Of a DNA stretch of 64,000 nt, positions 39,902 through 49,401 are shown in pieces. The DNA is from Lentibacillus sediminis (lineage in GTDB: Bacteria > Bacillota > Bacilli > Bacillales > Amphibacillaceae). How positions within the stretch are numbered: position 1 is the stretch's first letter; each line of letters opens with the position of its first letter. Below the pieces are notes generated by a model that saw only the letters and a program-made list of their open reading frames with translations, was not told the origin of the DNA and searched no databases. The stretch lies in assembly GCF_002763455.1 (NCBI RefSeq), contig NZ_NIXK01000005.1, positions 248,001 to 312,000 on the forward strand, given 5' to 3'. The position numbers were made by a program, and so were the translations under genes.

Positions 39902-41566
39902 TTATTCATAAATCCCCACTTGTTCAAACCCGTCTGCAGCAGCTAATGCTTCCTCACTGCCCTCGCCGTAAATATCCTCTGCAGACTGTACAATAGCCAG
40001 TCTTGCATCACTGAAATCAGAGGTTTCCGTCAGATAGGTTACAAGGGCTCGATAATAAATTTGCCCCAGCTTGTCTTTTCCAATTTGCTCACCGGTAATA
40101 TATGCCGCGTGATTGATAATGGAGGAATTAATATGAACCCCGCCATTGTCCAGGTACCCCGGCAGGTCATAAAATTCATCCATGTGTGAAGGGTACATTC
40201 CTTCTCCGTTGCCATATGGAATATACTCTTCATCTACTGGATATTTGTCAGGGTCGCTCAGGCTGCGAAGGGAAGTCCTTCCATCTGCTTTTGCCCCGGG
40301 TCCCATGATATCCTCGCCAACTTCCCAATCATCCTCATCCACCAATGCGCCAAAAATATCTGCAAATGCTTCATTCAATGCGCCGGGTTGGAACCGGTAT
40401 ACCAAGTTGGCTGTATTGGTAATTACTCCATGTGTCATTTCATGGGCAGCCACATCCAAACCTGCGGATAGTGGAATCATAAAGTCGCCATCTCCATTAC
40501 CATACGTCATATGGCGGCCGTTCCAGAAGGCATTGTTGTAGTCCGTGCCAAAGTTGACATAGGAGATGATGGCCATTCCTTCATCATCCAGCGAGTTGCG
40601 ATCATGTTCAGTCAGGAAGTAATCATACACCTGCTCTGAATTATAGTGCGCACTGACTGCCGGACGATGGTATTCTTTCATCCAGGAAGCACTGTTATTT
40701 ACCGCAATTTCACCGGTATTGGAATCGTAGGTGTAAATTCCTTCCAGTCCTTCATGTGAATTATCAGCCAAAACAAACTCGGCTCCCTGCCGTGGCGCCT
40801 TTATTTTCGTGGTGTGAAGATGCATGTGATCCCCCAGCACGCCTTTCCCCACACTTTTATGAAATTGCCCTTCCTCTCCGACATGTGCGATGGTGTTATA
40901 TTGATCGATCACTTCGCCATTTTTTGCATCAATATAAACAAACCAGTTGCCGGGGTTTTCACCCAAGAAGGTAACATTCACCTTATAAGCAAGGTGGTTT
41001 TCCCCCTCGAAAGGATAAATAACCAGTTCGCTTACAGGATCATATTTCATATTCACCGGGGCAGTCACAGCTGATTTTGCTGCTAGTATAGCCTTTTCAA
41101 CGTTCAGGGTCGGATTTGTATTGATGGATGCTGATTCTATTTTCCGATTGTGATTGCCGTTCACCGTAACAACTTCATTATTTTCGTTAAAGTGTACGAT
41201 TACCTCTGTACCTTCAACTGGCACGCCGCTTTTCGTCTGGTTGAAACGCACATGCGTCATTCCCAGATCATCCTTTTGAACATCGGTGACCTTTAGATTT
41301 TCATCCACATTCTGAATGCCGGTTTGCCGTTCATTGTTCTCCAGGTAATCCTTTGCATTTGCGGCATTACTGCTTGGGTGTTTTTCCGCAAACTTTTCTT
41401 TAACGAAAATGGGAGCGTTTGCATTCTTGTTCCATACTTTCCCTGTTTGAACGGATGCCGATTTGGGATTGTCTGAAATGGCCGCTGCATCACTTACAGA
41501 AAATGAACCCACTACTAAGGCTGAGGACAAAATAGCTGATACTGCCAGATGCTTTTTCTTCATCAT
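39902..41566 (-). CDS. Thermolysin-like neutral metalloprotease (M4), secreted
   Basis: A 554-residue preproprotein. Signal peptide MMKKKHLAVSAILSSALVVGSFSVSDAAA, then the FTP/PepSY propeptide (to about 230) and the M4 catalytic domain. The zinc site is HEMTH at about 375-379 (AAHEMTHGVI), the third ligand Glu is in GALNEAFADIFG about 20 residues on, and the late catalytic His lies in GGVHINSSIINHA. It is an extracellular nutrient-scavenging protease like NprE or aureolysin. A GGAGGGG ribosome site lies upstream on the minus strand. It sits in the tmk-yaaQ accessory block. The 432 bp between it and yaaQ show no gene. Confidence 0.95.
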   Translation of the reverse strand: MMKKKHLAVSAILSSALVVGSFSVSDAAAISDNPKSASVQTGKVWNKNANAPIFVKEKFAEKHPSSNAANAKDYLENNERQTGIQNVDENLKVTDVQKDDLGMTHVRFNQTKSGVPVEGTEVIVHFNENNEVVTVNGNHNRKIESASINTNPTLNVEKAILAAKSAVTAPVNMKYDPVSELVIYPFEGENHLAYKVNVTFLGENPGNWFVYIDAKNGEVIDQYNTIAHVGEEGQFHKSVGKGVLGDHMHLHTTKIKAPRQGAEFVLADNSHEGLEGIYTYDSNTGEIAVNNSASWMKEYHRPAVSAHYNSEQVYDYFLTEHDRNSLDDEGMAIISYVNFGTDYNNAFWNGRHMTYGNGDGDFMIPLSAGLDVAAHEMTHGVITNTANLVYRFQPGALNEAFADIFGALVDEDDWEVGEDIMGPGAKADGRTSLRSLSDPDKYPVDEEYIPYGNGEGMYPSHMDEFYDLPGYLDNGGVHINSSIINHAAYITGEQIGKDKLGQIYYRALVTYLTETSDFSDARLAIVQSAEDIYGEGSEEALAAADGFEQVGIYE

Positions 41567-41959
41567 TACCCCTCCTATTAAATTTGATAGTAATAGTATA
41601 GATTACTAGACTTAAAATGACATGATTAATTGGAACGATTTTAATTTTCAAAAATATAGGCCGGATATACTGCTAAAATAAAGAGAAAGGTTAAAAAGGG
41701 CTATGGTTTATGCAGGGCTTTGGGAGGGTCGGGCTGGTTTTCGCTGTTTATGGGGAGATGGGGGAGTCGAAAGTAGCGTATGTGCTTGGGGATATATCTT
41801 AGCTGGCTTTCGTCAATAAATTTAAGTTTTATAATGACCATAGATGATATATAATGGTATTAATAGGAATAAGTTTTGTGAGAGGCTTTTCCGGACATAA
41901 TTGGTAAAATGAAAACAAAGTAAAAAAGATGCCACCCGGCAGATAATATCATATCTTAA

Positions 41960-42328
<369 letters not shown>

Positions 42329-42347
42329 ACAGGACGCCAGCGGGCAG

Positions 42348-42389
42348 AAGCTGCCGGTAATAATAAGGATTTAACAAGCGGCAGCTTTT
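42348..42389 (+). terminator. Terminator/attenuator between darA and yaaR
   Basis: AAGCTGCCG and CGGCAGCTT form a 9-bp stem with a 22-base loop, followed by TTGC. The T-run is short, so read-through into yaaR is likely. Confidence 0.6.
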
Positions 42390-42429
42390 GCATATGGCAG
42401 AAGGAGACGCTAGAAAGGGGACGAAGCGG

Positions 42430-42864
42430 ATGAAAATCAGCCATGAGATGCAAACACAAACGGAGGCCAAATTTACCCGGCCGGTCCAAGCAGACAAAGC
42501 TGCTTTTCAGGAAACGCTTCAGTCTCAGTCCAAGCATCTGAAACAGCAGGAAGTCCAGGAACTAATGCGCCATATTACCATGCAGGGCGAAAGATTAGCC
42601 CGCTTCCGCAGTTTTCGCGATCTGGCAAAGTTCAAACGGCTGGTTAAAGGCTTTCTGCAGGAGACGGTGACAGATGGGCTTCATTTGAAAAAGTCCCATC
42701 ATTTTGGCATGAATGGAGATGCTCAAGCGTTGGCCATTGTAAAAGAAGTGGACGAGAAGCTGCTGGAATTAACCGAAGCAATGATGAATCAGGAGAAGAA
42801 AGCAGTGAACATCCTTGGCCTCATTGGAGAGATCAAGGGCTTGCTGATTAACTTATATACATGA
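42430..42864 (+). CDS. yaaR: YaaR family protein (DUF327)
   Basis: A 144-residue, highly charged helical protein: EVQELMRHITMQGERLARFRSFRDLAKFKRLVKGFLQE, with HFGMNGDAQALAIVKEVDEKLLEL towards the end. It is conserved between yaaQ and holB; its function is unknown. Start ATG at 42430 with AGAAAGGGGACG upstream; the frame opens at 42388 within the terminator. Confidence 0.92.
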   Translation: MKISHEMQTQTEAKFTRPVQADKAAFQETLQSQSKHLKQQEVQELMRHITMQGERLARFRSFRDLAKFKRLVKGFLQETVTDGLHLKKSHHFGMNGDAQALAIVKEVDEKLLELTEAMMNQEKKAVNILGLIGEIKGLLINLYT

Positions 42865-42870
42865 GGGCGG

Positions 42871-43866
42871 ATGAGGATGCAGACATGGGACGAAGTGGCG
42901 CACGTGCAGCCGCTCGCAGGCAAAATTATTACTAACAGCATAAAAAAAAACCGTATGTCCCATGCCTACCTGCTGCAAGGCGGGCGGGGCACCGGAAAAG
43001 AAGCGATTGCTCTTTTGATCGCCAAGGGTCTGTTTTGTGAGAATCCTCAAGGGGTGGAGCCGTGTCTTCGGTGCAGTGCCTGCAAGCGGATTGAATCAGG
43101 CAACCATCCGGATGTGCACTGGCTCGAGCCTGAAGGGCAGTCGATTAAAATCGATCAGATCCGCCATCTGCAAAAGGAGTTTACCTACTCCGGACTGGAA
43201 TCCGAGCAGAAGGTGTATGTCATTAAGGGAGCCGATACGCTGACAGCCAATGCAGCCAACCGGATTCTCAAGTTTTTGGAGGAGCCAAGCCGGCAGACCA
43301 CCGCGATCATGCTGACAGAGAACAGCCAGGCGATCCTCCCGACCATCCGTTCACGCTGTCAGGTCATTGACCTCAAACCGCTTGACCCGGGTTCACTAAA
43401 GCAGCGTCTGCAGGAAGAAGGCATGGCCAAGCAGCAGGCTGTGTTCATGAGTGCATGGACCAATAATCTCGATGAAGCACTGGCGCTGAACAACAATGAG
43501 TGGTTTGCCACAGCAAAGAAATTAGTGGTACAATTGACAGAAGTGCTCATCCAAAACCCGAATGATGTTTATCTCTTTTTACATAATCATTGGGTAGGGC
43601 ATTTTAAGGAAAAAGATGAGCAGGAGCAGGGACTGGATTTGCTGCTTCTCGCTTTTAAAGATATGCTTTATTACCATATTGGAGAGGAGAGCCAGCAGGT
43701 CTTCTTCCCTCCCGGTGAGGAGCTTGTAGAAAAAGCCGCGATGACTTTTTCCCGCGAGCAGCTGGTGGAGGTGCTGAATGCCGTGCTGCTGGCAAAACGA
43801 AAAATAAAGCAGAACGTTCATCCAACACTGGTAATGGAACAACTGGTACTTCAAATACAGGGGTGA
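42871..43866 (+). CDS. holB: DNA polymerase III subunit delta-prime
   Basis: The 331-residue clamp-loader subunit has a degenerate Walker A (GGRGTGKEAIA, about 37-47), a zinc site (C56, C65, C68, C71), FLEEPSR, and SRCQVIDL with the arginine finger. The middle and collar domains follow. It partners with DnaX. The start is ATG at 42871 or 42877, both just after the yaaR stop, so translation is coupled. Confidence 0.95.
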   Translation: MRMQTWDEVAHVQPLAGKIITNSIKKNRMSHAYLLQGGRGTGKEAIALLIAKGLFCENPQGVEPCLRCSACKRIESGNHPDVHWLEPEGQSIKIDQIRHLQKEFTYSGLESEQKVYVIKGADTLTANAANRILKFLEEPSRQTTAIMLTENSQAILPTIRSRCQVIDLKPLDPGSLKQRLQEEGMAKQQAVFMSAWTNNLDEALALNNNEWFATAKKLVVQLTEVLIQNPNDVYLFLHNHWVGHFKEKDEQEQGLDLLLLAFKDMLYYHIGEESQQVFFPPGEELVEKAAMTFSREQLVEVLNAVLLAKRKIKQNVHPTLVMEQLVLQIQG

Positions 43867-43870
43867 TATT

Positions 43871-44695
43871 TTGCTGGAAGTAATAGGTGTCCGCTTTAAA
43901 AAAGCGGGTAAAATATATTATTTTGACCCGGCTGATTTCTACATCACGACGGAGGACTATGTGATTGTAGAGACGGTCCGCGGCGTGGAGTTTGGAAAAG
44001 TCGTGCTTACCGAAAAACAGGTGGATGAAGAGGATGTGGTTCTTCCGCTGAAGAAAGTGATTCGTGTGGCGAATGACACGGATAAGCGCACCGTCGTGGA
44101 GAATCAGGAACAGGCAGAAAAGGCTTTTGAGGTAGGTGTGCGGAAAATCAGCGATCACAAGCTGGAGATGAATCTCGTAGAAGTAGAGTACACATTTGAT
44201 CGCAACAAAATTATCTTTTACTTTACTTCGGACGGCCGGGTGGATTTTCGAACGCTCGTCAAAGATCTCGCTGCCCAGTTCAAAACACGGATTGAACTGC
44301 GCCAGATTGGTGTTCGCGATGAGGCGAAGATGCTTGGCGGGATTGGACCGTGCGGCAGAATGCTTTGCTGCTCTACCTTTCTCGGTGACTTTGAGCCAGT
44401 ATCAATCAAGATGGCCAAGGATCAAAATCTGTCGCTGAACCCGGCAAAAATTTCCGGATTATGCGGACGGCTGATGTGCTGCCTCAAGTACGAGAATGAT
44501 GATTACGAGACTGCCAAGCGGGAGCTGCCGGACATCGGGCAAGCAATGAAAACCCCGTACGGTCGGGGAAAAGTTGTCGGGCTGAACATCCTGGAACGCC
44601 TCGTCCAAATCGAAATGCCGGAAAGCGACCGCATCGTGGAATATACGTTAGATGAATTAATTGATGAGGGGATTTTAGCGAAAGCCACGGAATGA
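43871..44695 (+). CDS. ricT: RicT (YaaT), PSP1-domain protein of the Y-complex
   Basis: 274 residues. The PSP1 domain carries the Cys cluster GGIGPCGRMLCCSTFLGDF and SGLCGRLMCCLKYENDDYE, which binds Fe-S clusters together with RicA and RicF. The complex assists RNase Y in mRNA processing and stimulates Spo0A phosphorylation. The start is TTG at 43871, after GGTGATA and directly behind holB. Confidence 0.95.
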   Translation: MLEVIGVRFKKAGKIYYFDPADFYITTEDYVIVETVRGVEFGKVVLTEKQVDEEDVVLPLKKVIRVANDTDKRTVVENQEQAEKAFEVGVRKISDHKLEMNLVEVEYTFDRNKIIFYFTSDGRVDFRTLVKDLAAQFKTRIELRQIGVRDEAKMLGGIGPCGRMLCCSTFLGDFEPVSIKMAKDQNLSLNPAKISGLCGRLMCCLKYENDDYETAKRELPDIGQAMKTPYGRGKVVGLNILERLVQIEMPESDRIVEYTLDELIDEGILAKATE

Positions 44696-44706
44696 TGAGG
44701 TGAGCA

Positions 44707-45060
44707 GTGGTGAACAACAGACAAATTTTTGACCAGGTATCCGACATGGAGCAGCGGATCGGTAAATTGTATGAACAGCTGGGTGATTTGAAAGGCCAGT
44801 TGAGCAGCGTGCTGGAAGAAAATCACCGGCTTGCCATGGAGAATCATCATTTGCGCAGCCATTTGGATCAGCCGGAAGAAACGGATGAAGCGGAGCGGGA
44901 TAAACCTGCGGCGGCAAAGCATACAATTCCCGGTGAGGGGCGGGATAACCTGGCCAGATTGTACGAGGAGGGCTTCCATATTTGCAACATGGAATTCGGA
45001 AGCCCGAGGCAGAACGGTGACTGCATGTTTTGCCTCGATTTTTTAAACAAAGCGAAATAA
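44707..45060 (+). CDS. yabA: Replication initiation control protein YabA
   Basis: A 117-residue tetrameric regulator that tethers DnaA to DnaN and limits reinitiation. The N-terminal coiled-coil reads [21 protein letters not shown] flexible linker follows, then the zinc-binding tail [25 protein letters not shown] with the His-Cys-Cys-Cys ligands. The start is GTG at 44707 or the adjacent GTG at 44710, after GAGGTGA. Confidence 0.95.
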   Translation: MVNNRQIFDQVSDMEQRIGKLYEQLGDLKGQLSSVLEENHRLAMENHHLRSHLDQPEETDEAERDKPAAAKHTIPGEGRDNLARLYEEGFHICNMEFGSPRQNGDCMFCLDFLNKAK

Positions 45061-45067
45061 TTTAAGG

Positions 45068-45102
45068 ACAGCAGCTGTCTCCACTATGGGGCAGCTTTTG
45101 TT
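45068..45102 (+). terminator. Hairpin after yabA
   Basis: AGCTG-T-C pairs with G-G-CAGCT around TCCACTATGG, followed by TTTGTTG. A weak intrinsic terminator or attenuator. Confidence 0.5.
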
Positions 45103-45134
45103 GCATAAACGCATAATTAACGATAAGGTGAGTT

Positions 45135-45896
45135 TTGAAAAGTGAGGAACGATGGATGATGGAACTGTATGATGATGAACGAATTGATAATTTACTGGCA
45201 GATGCGAGCATAAAAATTATTCAAAGTCCGAGCGTCTTTTCTTTTTCCCTGGATGCCGTGCTGCTGGCGAATTTTACAAACGTGCCGGTGAAGCGCGGCG
45301 CCATTTTGGATCTGTGCACTGGTAATGGGGCAATTCCGCTTCTTTTGTCCAAGCGAACGAATGCGACGATTACCGGGGTGGAGATTCAGGAGAGGATTGT
45401 CGGAATGGCGAGAAGGAATGTAGCGATGAATGATCTCACGTGTCAGATCAACCTGATTCACGGAGATTTAAAGGAAATGGGTGCTGTGCTGGGCCATAGC
45501 GGTTTTGATGTGGTGACATGCAATCCGCCGTATTTCCGAACCCCTTCAGCAAGGGAACAGAACCACAATGATTATTTGACGATTGCCCGCCATGAAGTAT
45601 TATGTACGCTGGAGGATGTGGTGCAGGCCTGCAAGCTGCATGCGAAGCCCGGCGGCAAGGTGGCGATGGTGCACCGGCCCGGCCGGCTTGTTGATATCAT
45701 TACCCTTTTTCGCAAATATAGGCTGGAACCGAAGCGCCTAAGGTTTGTTTATCCAAGAGACGGGAAAGAAGCCAACATGCTGCTGATAGAAGCGGCGCGG
45801 GACGGCAAGGCAGATTTGAAAATTTTGCCGCCACTCTATATTTATCAGGCGGATGGCAGCTATTCCAAGGAAGCAGAGGAAATCATTTATGGCTGA
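45135..45896 (+). CDS. yabB: tRNA1(Val) (adenine37-N6)-methyltransferase-like protein
   Basis: The 253-residue class I SAM-dependent methyltransferase has ILDLCTGNGAIPLLL (motif I) and VVTCNPPYFR (the NPPY catalytic motif for N6-adenine). A C-terminal RLVDIITLFRKYRLEPKRLRFVYP is typical of the TrmN6/YabB family. It should methylate A37 of tRNA-Val. Start TTG at 45135 with ATAAGGTGAG upstream, or ATG at 45156. It overlaps yazA by 8 bases. Confidence 0.93.
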   Translation: MKSEERWMMELYDDERIDNLLADASIKIIQSPSVFSFSLDAVLLANFTNVPVKRGAILDLCTGNGAIPLLLSKRTNATITGVEIQERIVGMARRNVAMNDLTCQINLIHGDLKEMGAVLGHSGFDVVTCNPPYFRTPSAREQNHNDYLTIARHEVLCTLEDVVQACKLHAKPGGKVAMVHRPGRLVDIITLFRKYRLEPKRLRFVYPRDGKEANMLLIEAARDGKADLKILPPLYIYQADGSYSKEAEEIIYG

Positions 45897-46182
45897 GCAG
45901 GAGCATATGGTTTACATGCTGCGATGCGGAGATAATACGTTGTATACAGGCTATACCAATGACATGGAGAACCGTCTGGCCATGCACCAGGAAGGAAAAG
46001 GCGCCAAGTACACCAGAGGACGGGGGCCGTTTCAGGTCGTCTACATAGAGAAGTTTTCCACGAAATCCGAGGCGCAGAAGAGGGAATACTGGATCAAGAA
46101 ACTCCCACGAAAAGCGAAAGTCGCCCTGATCCGGGAGCAGCTGAAAGAAGTGATGGCAAATGAACATACAAAAAAGTTTTGA
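45889..46182 (+). CDS. yazA: GIY-YIG domain protein YazA
   Basis: The 97-residue single GIY-YIG nuclease domain has VYMLRCGDNTLYTGYTNDMENRLAMH (the GIY-like and YTG motifs with catalytic Tyr and Arg) and later KREYWIKKL, the EYxIKxL end typical of the UPF0213 subfamily. The function is unknown. Start ATG at 45889 overlaps the yabB stop; the 3-prime end overlaps rsmI by 23 bases. Confidence 0.93.
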   Translation: MAEQEHMVYMLRCGDNTLYTGYTNDMENRLAMHQEGKGAKYTRGRGPFQVVYIEKFSTKSEAQKREYWIKKLPRKAKVALIREQLKEVMANEHTKKF

Positions 46183-47038
46183 AGATGAGACGAGTGCGGT
46201 GCTCTATGTGGTGCCGACACCAATCGGCAATTTGGAGGATATCACCTACCGCGCGCTGAATGTGCTGAAGAATGTGGCGGTCATTGCGGCAGAGGATACC
46301 CGCAATACAAAGAATCTGCTGCATTATTTTGAGATGACCACACCGCTTGTCAGTTATCATGAGCATAATAAACGGGGACGGGAAGCGGATCTCATGAAGC
46401 GGCTGGACGGCGGTGATTCGGTTGCGATTGTCAGCGATGCCGGTATGCCGGCGATTTCCGATCCGGGTTATGAACTGGTCCAGGCAGCGATTGAGCGGGA
46501 GTACCGGGTAGTTGTGCTGCCGGGAGCAAATGCGGCGTTATGCGCACTGGTCGGTTCCGGACTGCCGGCAGATGCGTTTTATTTTTATGGATTTTTACCG
46601 CGGAAAAAGAAAGAGCGCACCGAAGAGCTGGAGCGGCTTGAGCCATATCAGGCCACGCTTTTGTTTTATGAATCACCATATCGGATAAAAGAGACATTGA
46701 AAGCGCTCCAGGCATCATTTGGCAACCGCCGCGCCGCCATTGCCAGGGAGCTGACCAAGCGATTCGAGGAATATGTGAGAGGTACGCTGGGCGAGCTGCT
46801 GGAATGGGCGGAACAAAAGGAAATGAAAGGCGAATTTTGTCTGGTGGTAGAAGGAAATGCAGAAGCGCCGCAGGATTCCACGGCATTGTGGTGGAGTTCA
46901 CTGTCGGTGAAAGAGCATGTGGAATATTATATAGAGGAAAGTGAGATGCCGAGCAAAGCTGCCATCAAGCAGGTAGCTGCAGACAGAAAACTGTCTAAGC
47001 GGGAAGTTTATCAGGTGTTTCATGTGGGGGATGAGTAG
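46160..47038 (+). CDS. rsmI: 16S rRNA 2-prime-O-ribose C1402 methyltransferase
   Basis: A 292-residue tetrapyrrole-methylase-fold enzyme: LYVVPTPIGNLEDITYRALN, AEDTRNTKNLL, VSDAGMPAISDPG, VVLPGANAALCALVGSGLP and FYGFLPRKKKER are the family signatures. It modifies C1402 in the decoding centre. It is the last gene of the yabB-yazA-rsmI overlap chain. In B. subtilis abrB follows at once; here 5 kb of accessory genes intervene. Confidence 0.96.
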   Translation: MNIQKSFEDETSAVLYVVPTPIGNLEDITYRALNVLKNVAVIAAEDTRNTKNLLHYFEMTTPLVSYHEHNKRGREADLMKRLDGGDSVAIVSDAGMPAISDPGYELVQAAIEREYRVVVLPGANAALCALVGSGLPADAFYFYGFLPRKKKERTEELERLEPYQATLLFYESPYRIKETLKALQASFGNRRAAIARELTKRFEEYVRGTLGELLEWAEQKEMKGEFCLVVEGNAEAPQDSTALWWSSLSVKEHVEYYIEESEMPSKAAIKQVAADRKLSKREVYQVFHVGDE

Positions 47039-47139
47039 TGGTGAGAGTTTGATCAAAGCAAGTCAGCGTAACTTACAATAGGTGGAATGGTCTTTCAAAT
47101 CGAATGGGAGGAATAAGTACCATTCTGGTGATTAACTTC

Positions 47140-47181
47140 AGGCGGCTTCCTCCCATGTCAGTATGAGGGGGAGCCGTCTGT
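47140..47181 (+). terminator. Terminator after rsmI
   Basis: CAGGCGGCT-TCCTCCC pairs with GGGGGAGCCGTCTG with few mismatches over an 11-base loop. A short T/A-rich tract follows. Confidence 0.55.
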
Positions 47182-47206
47182 TGAATTAGGGGTTAGAATC
47201 TCAATC

Positions 47207-47563
47207 TCACTTGGTCAAATCAAAACTCTGCTCTATCAAATTATAAACCTTCCCATCTGGATCGATTCGCTTTAAAACAAGTGAAATCCAATGTTCCTTG
47301 TCCATATGATAGCCAGGTAAAATGTTTATTCCATCTCTTAAACTGTCAGCTATTTCAGGAGGACACTTCAGGTTCAGAATATCGATTTCCTCTTTTCCAT
47401 GTAACCCCAATTTCTCTGGAAGGACATTCATCACAAGTCCGTACCATTTCTCGTTAGACCGATGTCGCAAAGCAGCGAAGTTTGAAAAATCCTTAAATGG
47501 GTAATCAGGTGATGTGCCGTATGTTTCTTTGACATGCTTGAAAATATCTTCTCTTGTTAACAT
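47207..47563 (-). CDS. MmcQ/YjbR-family protein
   Basis: The 118-residue protein reads MLTREDIFKHVKETYGTSPD, then YPFKDFSNFAALRHRSNEKWYGLVMNV, LNLKCPPEIADSLRD, and a DKEHWISLVL end. This is the YjbR (CyaY-like fold) family, whose biochemical role is poorly known. Start chosen at 47563 because GGAGG lies 8 bases away; the frame is open up to 47710 without a ribosome site, so the longer version is rejected. Confidence 0.85.
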   Translation of the reverse strand: MLTREDIFKHVKETYGTSPDYPFKDFSNFAALRHRSNEKWYGLVMNVLPEKLGLHGKEEIDILNLKCPPEIADSLRDGINILPGYHMDKEHWISLVLKRIDPDGKVYNLIEQSFDLTK

Positions 47564-47709
47564 GCTGAATTCCTCCAACTGGTCATTTCGCATAGGATAA
47601 AATTTACCTTTGTTTTTCTTTACCTCCATTTTCTTCGTGCTAAACGAGCCATTTAGAATAAAAAACAGGCAGAAAAGAAACGAAATGTTTCTCTCCTGCC
47701 CACTGTTCA

Positions 47710-48495
47710 TTAATATTTATACGATTGCCCGCCATCAATTGGAATAACGGCAGCGTTGATGAATCCGGATTCATCGGATAACAGGAAGGAGACGAGATTG
47801 CCAACTTCCTCAGGCTTTCCAAAACGTTTCATTGGATTCGTACTGACGAAATCTTTTCCTGCTTCTTCCCAATTATCTTCTCCGCCAAGTTGTTTTAATG
47901 AGGCTTCAACCATCGGTGTCATGATCGCACCAGGCGCAATCGCTTTGATGCTAATGCCATATTGTCCGTACTCGACCCCGGAATTTCTAGTCAGTCCGAC
48001 AACCCCATGCTTACTGGCGGCATATCCTGATTGATTGCCGACACCGCGGATTCCGCCGACAGATGCTGTATTGACAACCGAGCCAGATCCTTGTTTTTTC
48101 ATGACCTCCAGGACATATTTCATCCCGTAGAACACGCCGTTCAGGTTGATATTGACTACCTTTTGGAATTCGTCGCTGCCATAGTCCTCGGTGAGATTTT
48201 GCTTTCCTTCAATCCCGGCATTGTTGAAAAAGCCATCGATTCTGTCATATGTTTGAACCGTCTGATCGACATAGTTTTTAACCGCTTCTTCATTAGATAC
48301 ATCAGCTGTGAGCAATAATACTTCAGCTTCGGGAACTGTATCCTGTACCTTTTTCTTTGTCTCTTCCAGACCTTGTTCATTCAGGTCAACCAGGGCTAAT
48401 TTTGCCCCTTCTTTCGCTGCCTGCAGTGCAGCAGCCTGTCCCAAACCGGAACCGCCGCCTGTAATTAAAACCACTTTATTGTCTAATCTTCCCAT
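47710..48495 (-). CDS. Short-chain dehydrogenase/reductase
   Basis: A 261-residue classical SDR: TGGGSGLG at 12-19, VDLNEQG (Asp for NAD preference), NNAGIEG, Ser in NTASVGG, and YAASK for Tyr-Lys. It ends PIDGGQSYKY. The substrate is unknown. Its neighbour upstream on the same strand is a TetR gene with a terminator between. Confidence 0.9.
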   Translation of the reverse strand: MGRLDNKVVLITGGGSGLGQAAALQAAKEGAKLALVDLNEQGLEETKKKVQDTVPEAEVLLLTADVSNEEAVKNYVDQTVQTYDRIDGFFNNAGIEGKQNLTEDYGSDEFQKVVNINLNGVFYGMKYVLEVMKKQGSGSVVNTASVGGIRGVGNQSGYAASKHGVVGLTRNSGVEYGQYGISIKAIAPGAIMTPMVEASLKQLGGEDNWEEAGKDFVSTNPMKRFGKPEEVGNLVSFLLSDESGFINAAVIPIDGGQSYKY

Positions 48496-48633
48496 ATTGA
48501 ATGACCTCCAGTGTTGTAGTTTGGTAAATTATCCTTAATTAAAATATATTTAATTGGGATAATATAAATTAATTATAAACCTTCTTTTAAGTATTATTCA
48601 AGGAATCTGCTTTTATCATTTACGTTTTATAAA

Positions 48634-48676
48634 TAAAAAACCCATTTTGAAAAGATTTTTTTCAAAATGGGTTTTT
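48634..48676. terminator. Bidirectional terminator after the TetR gene
   Basis: AAAACCCATTTTGAAA and TTTCAAAATGGGTTTT form a perfect 16-bp stem around AGATTTT. A-run and T-run flank it. Confidence 0.85.
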
Positions 48677-48680
48677 TTCC

Positions 48681-49259
48681 TTAAACCTGTTCGCTATTAT
48701 TCCCAAGCTCAATCCCGGACATGATAAAAGGAACCGCTGATTTGATAAATTCCTCCGGCGGTACTTCCTTGCCATTTCTGCTCCATTCCACAGAAGCTCC
48801 GTAAATTCCCCAGCTTAATAGGACAGCCATAACCTTTAGAGCTTGCTTTTCATCACTTGAACGTTGTTTTAGCAACATTTCATAAAAGATGAATTCCAGC
48901 TGTTCCCTAATAATCCTGGCAATGGTATCTTCGTATCCTCTGTGACAGCGGTTAGATAATGATTTTTGAAAATTTGTGACCGCCAGGAAGATGCTGGCCA
49001 GTGTTTCTTCATTTAATTCGTTATTTCGATAGTAATCACAATCTAAATTAACCAACAATACTTCGGATAAAGCCTTATCCAATAAGTCATATATATCTTC
49101 AAAATGATAGTAAAACGTGGCGCGATTAATCATCGCTTCGCTCGTAATATCCTTAATGGTAATATCCTTGAACTCTTTCTTTCCGGATAGTTCAATAAAG
49201 GAATCCATGATTAGTCTGCGTGTGCGTATAATTCTGGGATCCGTCTTTGTCTGAGCCAC
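48681..49259 (-). CDS. TetR-family transcriptional regulator
   Basis: A 192-residue regulator. The N-terminal HTH has TRRLIMDSFIELSGKKEFKDITIKDITSEAMINRATFYYHFEDIYDLLDKA, the TetR_N pattern with TFYYHF. The ligand domain, about 60-190, is of the TetR_C type seen in Bacillus dhaS-like regulators. It is divergent from the DsbA-like gene, with 142 bp between, and a small palindrome at 49298-49313 is a candidate operator. It probably controls one or both flanking genes. Confidence 0.9.
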   Translation of the reverse strand: MAQTKTDPRIIRTRRLIMDSFIELSGKKEFKDITIKDITSEAMINRATFYYHFEDIYDLLDKALSEVLLVNLDCDYYRNNELNEETLASIFLAVTNFQKSLSNRCHRGYEDTIARIIREQLEFIFYEMLLKQRSSDEKQALKVMAVLLSWGIYGASVEWSRNGKEVPPEEFIKSAVPFIMSGIELGNNSEQV

Positions 49260-49297
49260 TCAAAACCCCTCCCACTTTTTAAACAGTTTCTCCAATA

Positions 49298-49313
49298 TGT
49301 TGTATAAACAACA
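49298..49313. promoter_or_regulatory. Candidate TetR operator
   Basis: TGTTGT-ATAA-ACAACA is a perfect 6-bp-arm inverted repeat, 39 bp upstream of the TetR start and 89 bp before the divergent gene. Confidence 0.45.
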
Positions 49314-49401
49314 AATCCAATCAACTATTGGTGTTCGTGTTCTTAATTATGGACTACAATTCAATTATAAAGCAAATAGTTGAAAGCGAGAGGTGAAAAA
49401 A

